Shown here piece by piece: positions 35,481 through 44,878 of a DNA stretch of 64,000 nucleotides. The notes below the pieces were generated by a model. The model saw only the letters and a list, made by a program, of their open reading frames with translations, had not been told where the DNA came from and searched no databases. This DNA is from Xenopus tropicalis (Eukaryota > Chordata > Amphibia > Anura > Pipidae), in contig NC_030680.2 in assembly GCF_000004195.4 (NCBI RefSeq), positions 149,958,045 through 150,022,044 on the forward strand, in the 5' to 3' direction. Every line of letters begins with the position of its first letter. Positions within the stretch are counted from its first letter, which is position 1. The position numbers and the translations under genes are program-made.

Positions 35481-35940
35481 CTTGAAACAGATTGGGAAAA
35501 AAAACCAATAATGTATATTTAACACGTACAAAGCCTACTGGGTAGAGTCCCTTATGCTAGAACTTTCTGGATTATGCTAGAACGTTCTATCTGGATTTCC
35601 TACCAGCCTCCATCTTCCCATTATATAAGTAACATCTCAGCTTATCCTATAGAACTGCGGTTACACGTATCATATGGCAAAATATCCCCGAGTGCCCCGC
35701 AGGCAACCTAATCCAAAACTGCTGTTACACGATCTCGAGATCAGGCAGTCGTGTTGGAGCTAAAACGGAGGAACGTCGAGAAAAGGAAAACATCTTGGCT
35801 TTGAGCATCTTGGGTGGGGAAGAATCACACGAGGGGGGTTGTTGAACAGCTGAAAGCCCTAAAGCAACATGTTTCGGGATACTCATAGGGAAACTATGCA
35901 CGTATAGTCACAACTGCTTTCATTATGGACATCCTTGGTT

Positions 35941-36416
35941 TTAAAGGGGAACTGTCACCCTAAGAAGTAATTCCAAATTCCTTTTGTATCAGGTAAAAGA
36001 GCCAAATAAATGTGACTTACACTGTATAAATGATTGAATAAGTTTTTCAATCAGTCTTGGAATTTATAGGCACAGTCAACAGGCAGCCGTCATTTTGTGT
36101 GCACTGTTATTAAGGCAAAGCTTTGTATCCCCCTAAAATTATATGCATTAGCCATCTGGGTGATATCTAGGAAGTGCTAAATGGAAAATGAAAGTAATTG
36201 TAATTGAAAAATCTGAGCTGTCAATCATATATTGCCTGCCCCGCCTCTATGCCTTCGGCATAGAGGCGGGGCAGGCAATATATGATTGACAGCTCAGATT
36301 TTTCAATACATTTATAACAGGTATGGATGATTTGGGTTGAATTTGGGTTTCATGTTTAATTTGTAAAGGACTTTTATTATGCAGCTGTTTATGTGTGGGT
36401 GATAGTTCCCCTTTAA
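35941..36416 (+). mobile_element. complete TTAA-ended MITE (T2-like) with a 51-bp-arm hairpin
   Basis: The ends TTAAAGGGGAACTGTCACCC and ggtgatagttcccctttaa are bounded by TTAA. Inside, 36203-36253 and 36257-36307 are perfectly complementary over 51 bp with a 3-nt spacer (ttc). Confidence 0.9.
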
Positions 36417-36714
36417 TAAGACCGGGGCTAGACTGAATTCCCCTTCTATATAACACGGTATTTAGTAGAATTAAGTCTAAAGCAACTGGACTTTCTGAGT
36501 TTTCAGTCAGTCCAGTTGCTTTAGACACAGGGGCCCATTTACGTAGAAGCCAATGGCAGAGGCCCCTCCCCTTTTTCTTGAAGATCTCGTCTTGAAACTC
36601 TAGAGGTTTTGCTGGGTTTTATCCGAAAACTCGACTTTTTTTCGAATTGTCGCAGTGGCCGTTCAATAAAGTCGGGATTGTCATGCAAAAGTCGAGGTTT
36701 TTTTTTTACGACTT

Positions 36715-37012
36715 TACGACTGGGCTGCCAGGACACCGGGAAAAAACCCGGGGGGCCCCAGTGGCCCAGACCCAATCCCTGTTGCTGCTTCCCTGGCCGC
36801 CAATGTCCTTCCCTGATGCATTTCACTTACGCGCACTCAGGGTAGGACGTTGGGCGGGTAGCCGGGGTCCCTGCAGGGGGTTGGGGGGGGTGCGGCAGGG
36901 GCCCCTGTAAAGGGTTGGGGGTGATGCGGCCAGTGGGGCACCTGGAAGGGGGGCGGGGCACCTGGGGTGGCAGCCCCAGTGGGCCCTGCACCCCCATCAG
37001 TTCGACCCTGAC
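36715..37012. repeat. GC-rich dispersed repeat
   Basis: Shares ggcccagacccaatccctgt-like, gcactcagggtaggacg and ggtggcagccccagtgggcc segments with the family at 20545-21125. Confidence 0.6.
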
Positions 37013-37059
37013 TGTATATAATAATCATTAACCCTTGCTGTAATATCTACCTACCTCTA

Positions 37060-37293
37060 TTTTCTATTCAGCCCCTCTCCTATTAATTTAACAGTCTCTC
37101 ATTCAAACCACCTACAGTAGTTGCTAAGGTAATTTGGACCCTAGCAACCAGACAGCTGTTATAACTGGAGAGTTGCTGAAAAAAAGTTAAATAACTAAAA
37201 AAAAACTAGAAATGAAGACCAACTGCAAATTCTCTCAGGATATCACTCTACATCCTACTAAAGCTAACTCAAAGGTGAACTTCCCCTTTAAGG
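37060..37293 (+). mobile_element. MITE family B, partial
   Basis: It begins mid-element (tattcagcccctctcctatt) and has gttgctaaggtaatttggac, ccctagcaaccagacagctg and a right end ggtgaacttcccctttaa. Confidence 0.65.
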
Positions 37294-37480
37294 CAGTGGG
37301 TGTTGGACTATTTCATAAGGAGGTTGAGAATACAGAATAATACTGGGGTATCGGTCATTCAGCCTCAGTGTGGAGAATATCTAGGGCATTAAATAACTTT
37401 TTCCCCTAATTACCCCCCTAACTGCCCCTATGCTGGGCTTTCAGGTGTAAGAGATATTATATTAGTGGCATATGACTTAC

Positions 37481-37576
37481 TGATTGGTCAGCTGCTCGGC
37501 GCCCACAAACAGGTTAATGCGGCTCAGGCCGGTGCGAGTCCCCAGGAAGGCGACTTCCACTCCTTTGTCCGAATTC
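37481..37576 (-). CDS. cacna2d3: cacna2d3 exon (8th visible)
   Basis: This 96-nt exon completes the glutamate codon and encodes NSDKGVEVAFLGTRTGLSRI then NLFVGAEQLTN, ending with CA of a glutamine codon. The acceptor is ctttaaag and the donor gtaagt. VAFLGTRTGL followed by LFVG is a hallmark of alpha2delta proteins. The exon is a multiple of three with matching phase at both ends (2-2), so skipping it would preserve the frame. Confidence 0.96.
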
Positions 37577-37984
37577 CTTTAAAGAAACAAATCCCACCGG
37601 TGATTAGAATTGATTCTCAAATTAAACATGAAAAAGCCAACATTGCCCGTTTTGCCAATAGACCCAATAAATAGGCCTAAAATATCCACATTTGTACTGT
37701 ACAGACTGGTACCAGCCCCCAGTACCAGCACAGGGGGTTCAGCAGTCATGATTAAGGCCTTCAAAGTTGCCCCCAGCAGCTCCTGATCTTGTTTGGCCAT
37801 CTTTTGTGTGTCAGTGGCACTGCACATGCTCAGTGGGGTGCTGGGGAGGAGCTAAGCTTAGGGGCGTGGGAAATCATCAAGCAGGAAGTGAGGTCACATC
37901 TTTCATAGAATCTTCCCCAAACAAAAAAATCACCCTCTGCCTATGGAGGCAACTAAGAGCAGGTAAGTGGCAGTAGCCCATAGT

Positions 37985-38335
37985 ATGTGCTGGGAATCAG
38001 ATGTCGCGGTGCAGTCGGGCAAGGAGGGGGGGGCATGGGAGGAGGGACTGGTCGTGCCGGAAGGTTGGGCGGCTTGGGAGGAGGGACTGGTAGTGCTGGG
38101 AGGGGGGGGGCTTGGGAGGAGGGACTGGTAGTGCTGGGAGGGGGGGGCTTGGGAGGAAGGACTGGTCATGCCGGGAGGGGGGGGCTTGGGAGGAGGGACT
38201 GGTCATGCTGGGAGGGGGGGGGGCTTGGGAGGAGGGACTGGTCATGCTGGGAGGGGGGGGGCTTGGGAGGAGGGACTGGTCGTGCTGGGAGGGGGGGGCT
38301 TGGGAGGAGGGACTGGTCGTGCCGGGCCCTCTCAA
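37985..38335 (+). repeat. G-rich minisatellite of about 36-40 bp, 8-9 copies
   Basis: The unit gggaggagggactggtcgtg followed by ctgggagggggggctt repeats with G-runs of 6 to 9. The plus strand, which is the template for cacna2d3, carries the G-runs. It is followed by a GC-rich dispersed repeat (38380-38630). Confidence 0.9.
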
Positions 38336-38635
38336 AAGATTCTTCTGCAGGGGGGCCCGGTGCAACCAAGTTACACCTCATTCCAGGGTCAGACTGGGGA
38401 ATGCAGGGTCCACCTGGCTCCTGCCCCAGGGGCCATGTCCCCTAACTCGCCCCCCCCCCGCAGGGGCCCCCTTAACCCCCTGCAGGGTCCCCCACCCGAT
38501 GCCCTCCCATGAGCGTGCATGAGTTTAATGCATCATGGGAGGAACGGTTGGGCAGGGGGAGCGCCGGCAAGGGTCGGGTCTGGGCTGCCGGGGGCCAACC
38601 GGGATTTTTGCCTCAGTCTGGTACAAAACCCCCAC

Positions 38636-38929
38636 ACATAGGGGGTGATTTATCTGTCAAATTTGACTTTTTTTTTAATAAAAATATTATTAATTAATAA
38701 GCGGCCATCCGATATGTGAGTTTATTCCATTTAGAAAAACAAACTCAAAAATTGATGAATAAGCCCCATTATGTGCCGCATTTCTAGCTGGCGGCTTTAG
38801 TTCACATTTGCAATAGGAATAAAGGGGAAATAAAGTCACTTTTGGCGACCGCTTTCCTACATTATTATTCCATAAAGGCACGTGGTTATTAATATTACGA
38901 TATTCTCCCTGTTTCGCCGCGACGCTCGC
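38636..38929. other. intronic sequence, no gene seen
   Basis: AT-rich, with fragments (gggtgatttatctgtcaaat) that look like decayed transposon ends. Confidence 0.35.
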
Positions 38930-39372
38930 TTAAAAGGAAACTGTCACCCCAAGAAATAATTCCAAATCCTTATCTATCGTTTTTTCGTTGAGCAAAATAA
39001 ACTTTAATTACGCTATATAAATGATATATTTTTTTTCCCCTTCAGTCTTGGAACTTACAATTACAGCCAGCAGGCCGGCGCCATTTTGTGTACACTGTTA
39101 TTAAGGCAAAGCTTTGTATCACAAGCAAATTGCATGTATTTGCCATTTAGGTGATATCTAGGGAGTGCTAAATGGAAAGTAAAAGTAACTGTAATTAAAA
39201 ATCTGAGCTGTCAATCATATATTGCCTGCCCCGCCTCTATGCCTCCATTTTGTTAAGCATTTGCTATCTAAGTGATATCTAGGAAGTGCTGAATGGAAAA
39301 TAAAAGTAATTGTAATTGAAAAATCTGAGCTGTCAATCATATATTGCCTGCCCCGCCTCTATATAAAGGCAT
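38930..39372 (+). mobile_element. TTAA-ended MITE (T2-like), right end degraded
   Basis: The left end TTAAAAGGAAACTGTCACCC matches the family. Two half-hairpin segments (gagctgtcaatcatatattg then cctgccccgcctctat) occur at about 39205 and 39327 in the same orientation; the second arms are missing, so these cannot fold as at 36203. Confidence 0.7.
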
Positions 39373-39530
39373 GTTTTATAGCGCAGAGAGAACTAGTTCT
39401 GTCCCACGGAGCAGCGCGGCCTGTACGGAGCATTAATGTTAAACACAGACTCCTGTTAGAGGGGAATGAGAGAATCTCTAGTCTTAAAGGGGAAATATTC
39501 CTGCCTGTGTCTCCCCCTTGCTTCCAAATG

Positions 39531-40778
39531 CAGCAGTACTGCCCTGCTTTATGGCTGAGATTCTAGCTATCTGTATAACAGAGCATTCTGTCACAGTGGC
39601 ACAGATCCTATCTGATCCCCCCCCATTGTAAGCAGCAGTCCTGCCCCGCTTTATGGCTGAGATTCTAGCTATCTGTATAACAGAGCATTCTGTCACAGTG
39701 GCACAGATCCTATCTGATCCCCCCATTGTAAGCAGCAGTCCTGCCCTGCTTTATGGCTGAGATTCTAGCTATCTGTATAACAGAGCATTCTGTCACAGTG
39801 GCACAGATCCTATCTGATCCCCCCATTGTAAGCAGCAGTCCTGCCCTGCTTTATGGCTGAGATTCTAGCTATCTGTATAACAGAGCATTCTGTCACAGTG
39901 GCACAGATCCTATCTGATCCCCCCATTGTAAGCAGCAGTCCTGCCCTGCTTTATGGCTGAGATTCTAGCTATCTGTATAACAGAGCATTCTGTCACAGTG
40001 GCACAGATCCTATCTGATCCCCCCATTGTAAGCAGCAGTCCTGCCCTGCTTTATGGCTGAGATTCTAGCTATCTGTATAACAGAGCATTCTGTCACAGTG
40101 GCACAGATCCTATCTGATCCCCCCATTGTAAGCAGCAGTCCTGCCCTGCTTTATGGCTGAGATTCTAGCTATCTGTATAACAGAGCATTCTGTCACAGTG
40201 GCACAGATCCTATCCCCCCCCCCATTGTAAGCAGCAGTCCTGCCCTGCTTTATGGCTGAGATTCTAGCTATCTGTATAACAGAGCATTCTGTCACAGTGG
40301 CACAGATCCTATCTGATCCCCCCAGTGTAAGCAGCAGTCCTGCCCTGCTTTATGGCTGAGATTCTAGCTATCTGTATAACAGAGCATTCTGTCACAGTGG
40401 CACAGATCCTATCTGATCCCCCCATTGTAAGCAGCAGTCCTGCCCTGCTTTATGGCTGAGATTCTAGCTATCTGTATAACAGAGCATTCTGTCACAGTGG
40501 CACAGATCCTATCTGATCCCCCCATTGTAAGCAGCAGTCCTGCCCTGCTTTATGGCTGAGATTCTAGCTATCTGTATAACAGAGCATTCTGTCACAGTGG
40601 CACAGATCCTATCTGATCCCCCCCATTGTAAGCAGCAGTCCTGCCCTGCTTTATGGCTGAGATTCTAGCTATCTGTATAACAGAGCATTCTGTCACAGTG
40701 GCACAGATCCTATCTGATCCCCCCATTGTAAGCAGCAGTCCTGCCTTGCTTTATGGCTGAGATTCTAGCTATCTATAT
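39531..40778. repeat. ~100-bp tandem repeat, about 12 copies, array 2
   Basis: The unit is the same as that of 25731-27325, in the same orientation. It too has one copy without tctga before the C-run (near 40213). It ends directly at an unexpanded MITE of family A. Confidence 0.95.
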
Positions 40779-41110
40779 ACAGGCATCGAACCACTTATCC
40801 GGAAACCCGTTATCCAGAAAGCTCCGAATTATGGAATGCCCGTCTCCCATAGACTCCATTTTAATCAAATAATTCAGAATTTTAAAACTGATTTCCTTTT
40901 TCTATGTAGAAATAAAACAGAACCTTGTAATTGATTCCAACTAAGATATAATTAATCTTTATTGGATGCAAAACAATCCTATTGGGTTTAATTAATGTTT
41001 TATTGATTTTTTTAGTAGACTTAAGGTATTGAGATCCAAATTACGGAAAGACCCCTTATCCGGAAAACCCTTGGTCCCGAGCATTCTGGATAATGGGTCC
41101 TATACCTGTA
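40778..41110 (-). mobile_element. MITE family A, unexpanded reference copy
   Basis: Ends tacaggcatcgaaccactta and ggataatgggtcctatacct with gta are inverted repeats. The middle (aataaaacagaaccttgtaa, caactaagatataattaatc, tattgggtttaattaatg) holds one unit of the sequence tandemly repeated in the other family A copies. It shows the ~330-bp ancestral form. Confidence 0.85.
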
Positions 41111-41185
41111 ATAGATTCAGGGGCAGACTGAACCAATTTCAACAATTACTGTCCATGCACAGAGAGAGCTATGGGCTTTACTTAC

Positions 41186-41279
41186 TCTGACTTGTTCAGC
41201 GCCAGGCTGGTCCAGTAGGCCTCTAGTGGTGCACTGACTACTGCATCAAACAGGACTTCTTGGATTAATTCCTTATCAC
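41186..41279 (-). CDS. cacna2d3: cacna2d3 exon (7th visible)
   Basis: This 94-nt exon completes the cysteine codon and encodes [20 protein letters not shown] followed by [10 protein letters not shown], ending with GA of a glutamate codon. The acceptor is ttgtgcag and the donor gtaagtaa. NKS is a possible N-glycosylation site. The [16 protein letters not shown] motif is conserved throughout the family. Confidence 0.95.
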
Positions 41280-41361
41280 CTGCACAATGGAAAGATAATT
41301 GTTTGTAGGTTTTATTTTCAGCTCATTGTTTTACTGAAACATTTCAGGTTGGAGTTTTTGC

Positions 41362-42925
41362 AACCTTGCAGCGCAGCAGTAAAGTGTGCCTGAGTCTGAG
41401 CTTTCAGCCAGCGCTACACATTAGAACTGCTTTCAGCTAACCTATTGTTTCTCCTACTCCCATGTAACTGGAGGAGTCCCAAGCCGGACTTGGATTTCTT
41501 ACTATTGAGTGCTATTCTGATACCTACTGGGAGCTGCTATCTTGCTCCCTTCCCATTGTTCTGCTGATCGGCTGCTGGGGGGGAGGGGGGGATATCACTC
41601 CAACTTGCAGCGCAGCAGTAAAGTGTGCCTGAGTCTGAGCTTTCAGCCAGCGCTACACATTAGAACTGCTTTCAGCTAACCTATTGTTTCTCCTACTCCC
41701 ATGTAACTGGAGGAGTCCCAAGCCGGACTTGGATTTCTTACTATTGAGTGCTATTCTGATACCTACTGGGAGCTGCTATCTTGCTCCCTTCCCATTGTTC
41801 TGCTGATCGGCTGCTGGGGGTGAGGGGGGGGGGATATCACTCCAACTTGCAGCGCAGCAGTAAAGTGTGCCTGAGTCTGAGCTTTCAGCCAGCACTACAC
41901 ATTAGAACTGCTTTCAGCTAACCTATTGTTTCTCCTACTCCCATGTAACTGGAGGAGTCCCAAGCCGGACTTGGGTTTCTTACTATTGAGTGCTATTCTG
42001 ATACCTACTGGGAGCTGCTATCTTGCTCCCTTCCCATTGTTCTGCTGATCGGCTGCTGGGGGTGAGGGGGGGATATCACTCCAACTTACAGCGCAGCAGT
42101 AAAGTGTGCCTGAGTCTGAGCTTTCAGCCAGCACTACACATTAGAACTGCTTTCAGCTAACCTATTGTTTCTCCTACTCCCATGTAACTGGAGGAGTCCC
42201 AAGCCGGACTTGGATTTCTTACTATTGAGTGCTATTCTGATACCTCCTGGGAGCTGCTATGTTGCTCCCTTCCCATTGTTCTGCTGATCGGCTGCTGGGG
42301 GGGAGGGGGGGATATCACTCCAACTTGCAGCGCAGCAGTAAAGTGTGCCTGAGTCTGAGCTTTCAGCCAGCGCTACACATTAGAACTGCTTTCAGCTAAC
42401 CTATTGTTTCTCCTACTCCCATGTAACTAGAGGAGTCCCAAGCCGGACTTGGATTTCTTACTATTGAGTGCTATTCTGATACCTACTGGGAGCTGCTATC
42501 ATGCTCCCTTCCCATTGTTCTGCTGATCGGCTGCTGGGGGGAGGGGGGGGGATATCACTCCAACTTGCAGCATAGCAGTAAAGTGTGCCTGAGTCTGAGC
42601 TTTCAGCCAGCGCTACACATTAGAACTGCTTTCAGCTAACCTATTGTTTCTCCTACTCCCATGTAACTGGAGGAGTCCCAAGCCGGACTTGGATTTCTTA
42701 CTATTGAGTGCTATTCTGATACCTACTGGGAGCTGCTATCTTGCTCCCTTCCCATTGTTCTGCTGATCGGCTGCTGGGGGTGAGGGGGGGATATCACTCC
42801 AACTTGCAGCATAGCAGTAAAGTGTGCCTGAGTCTGAGCTTTCAGCCAGCGCTACACATTAGAACTGCTTTCAGCTAACCTATTGTTTCTCCTACTCCCA
42901 TGTAACTGGAGGAGTCCCAAGCCGA
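41362..42925. repeat. ~240-bp tandem repeat, about 6.5 copies
   Basis: The unit includes cttgcagcgcagcagtaaag, gtgcctgagtctgagctttc, cccatgtaactggaggagtc, gctgatcggctgctgggggg and a G-run before gatatcactccaa. Copies differ at only a few positions. It is entirely inside one cacna2d3 intron. Confidence 0.95.
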
Positions 42926-43550
42926 CTGCAGTTCCAGTCCCAGCACAACCCCAGGAGTGAACAGCAGAACCCGGTTTAGTTTCTCGGTGCTTATCAGAAC
43001 CAGCCGGCGCTACAGAACCCCAGCTATTTTTGTACAGATTTCCTTTTCTGTAAAGGGTCAAATGTATAAAGCTTGGGGCTCATTTATTAAAACCTCTGGG
43101 CAAATGAATTGTTCCAGGGGGCGCTATAAAGACTAGGGGAGGAGCTATGGAACCGGGCAGCCATCTCCTTTGTATGAAGGCAAGAGGTCATGGTCATGTA
43201 TGTGTGTTGGGCTTGACTGGGGTCAACCCCAAGTAGCGCCTTGAACTCAGCTCTACTCAACAGTGGGTTATGGTCAGTGGTCCAACGGCCAGATATATGG
43301 CCCCGCCTCCCTTCCAAAATGGCAGCCTTCCATTGACGAGGGGGAAGAAGATGAAGGTCTACTGAAGGCCCCTTTGGAAATAGTGCCCCCCCTACTCCCA
43401 GCTCCAGTTAATACAGTTAATAAATGGATTTACCCACCCACGCCCGTAGCCAATTACAGCAATTACAAATTTGCATATGTAAATGAGGATTCGGATTCCA
43501 GTAGTCGGGCCCCAGAGCATTGGGAGCCTCCCTAGATACTCAGTACTCAC
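42926..43550. other. intronic sequence, no gene seen
   Basis: 43075-43540 includes fragments of common frog elements (gggctcatttattaaaacct; tttgcatatgtaaatgagga). A 90-codon plus-strand frame at 43263-43535 overlaps these and is rejected as a gene. Confidence 0.4.
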
Positions 43551-43648
43551 ATTGCAGCAGCGGGTCCTTCCCCGTGAGGTAGATTTTGATGGCTTCCAAC
43601 TGAGTTAAGTGGCGATGCTCGGGGTGCAAGTCGGTGTTACAGTAGGAC
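43551..43648 (-). CDS. cacna2d3: cacna2d3 exon (6th visible)
   Basis: This 98-nt exon completes the tryptophan and reads SYCNTDLHPEHRHLTQLEAI and then KIYLTGKDPLLQ, ending with one base of a cysteine codon. The acceptor is cccccag and the donor gtgagta. The HPEHRHLxQLEAI stretch is diagnostic of alpha2delta-3. Confidence 0.95.
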
Positions 43649-43669
43649 CTGGGGGAGGACAGACAGGGC

Positions 43670-44878
43670 TTAGGGCACATTTACTGAGATGTTTTGAGAA
43701 AAGTTCGAATTTTTTAGTTTTTTTTTCGAGATTTATTTGGGATTTTTGGCAGTACAGGTATCGGACCCCTTATCCGGAAACCCATTATCCAGAAAGCTCC
43801 AAATTACGGAAAGCCTGTCTCCTATAGACTCCATTTTAATCAAGTAATTCAGATTTTTAAAATTGATTCCCTTTTTCTCTGTAATAATAAAACAGTACCT
43901 GTACTTGATCCCAACTAAGATATAATTACCCCTTATTGGGGGCAGAACAGCCCTATTGGGTTTATTTAATGGTTAAATGATTCCCTTTTCTCTGTAATAA
44001 TAAAACAGTACCTGTACTTGATCCCAACTAAGATATAATTACCCCTTATTGGGGCAGAACAGCCCTATTGGGTTTATTTAATGGTTAAATGATTCCCTTT
44101 TCTCTGTAATAATAAAACAGTACCTGTACTTGATCCCAACTAAGATATAATTACCCCTTATTGGGGGCAGAACAGCCCTATTGGGTTTATTTCATGGTTA
44201 AATGATTCCCTTTTCTCTGTAATAATAAAACAGTACCTGTACTTGATCCCAACTAAGATATAATTACCCCTTATTGGGGCAGAACAGCCCTATTGGGTTT
44301 ATTTAATGGTTAAATGATTCCCTTTTCTCTGTAATAATAAAACAGTACCTGTACTTGATCCCAACTAAGATATAATTACCCCTTATTGGGGCAGAACAGC
44401 CCTATTGGGTTTATTTAATGGTTAAATGATTCCCTTTTCTCTGTAATAATAAAACAGTACCTGTACTTGATCCCAACTAAGATATAATTAATCCTTATTG
44501 GGTGCAAAACAATTCTATTGGAGTTAATTAATGTTTAATTGGTTTTTCAGCAGACTTAAGGTATGAAGATCCAAATTACGGAAAGACCCCTTATCCGGAA
44601 TACCCTTGGTCCCGAGCATTCTGGATAAGGGGTCCTATACCTGTATACGGTTGTTTTATTTTTTTTCTTGAAAAATTCTAATAATTCTGAGTATTTTCTG
44701 CAAAAATTCAATATTTATAGAACTTTATGTGACTTTTTTAAACTTAACAAAACCTACGCCAGGTTACGCTGCCGAGAACCATTGAGTCCAATGCTTTATA
44801 GAGTTTTATTGTACAAAACACACAAATAGAATAGTCAGAGCCTGTCCTAAACACACTTAAACTTAATCACACTATTGT
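43670..44878 (+). mobile_element. family E element, copy 2, left part, split by a family A MITE
   Basis: Segments 43674-43750 and 44650-44870 together align with 8168-8420 (tttactgagatgttttgaga, cttgaaaaattctaataatt, aacttaacaaaacctacgcc, gaatagaatagtcag-like). The interruption at 43753-44645 is a younger MITE. The 45-bp array follows directly. Confidence 0.7.
43753..44645 (-). mobile_element. MITE family A, expanded (about 6 units of 112 bp), nested
   Basis: Ends tacaggtatcggacccctta and ggataaggggtcctatacct plus gta. The 112-bp unit (ctgtaataataaaacagtac, ccaactaagatataattacc, ggttaaatgattccctttt) is repeated. The orientation is opposite to the copies at 4019 and 57201. Confidence 0.88.

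Noticed and set aside
36203..36307. UUCG tetraloop at the tip of the MITE hairpin
   Set aside because: The sequence gccttcggc pairs fully with a 3-nt loop (ttc); forming a C(UUCG)G loop would break the register of the stem.
43263..43535. 90-codon plus-strand frame next to a cacna2d3 exon
   Set aside because: It overlaps fragments of common frog elements (tttgcatatgtaaatgagga), is antisense to cacna2d3 and has no recognisable domain.
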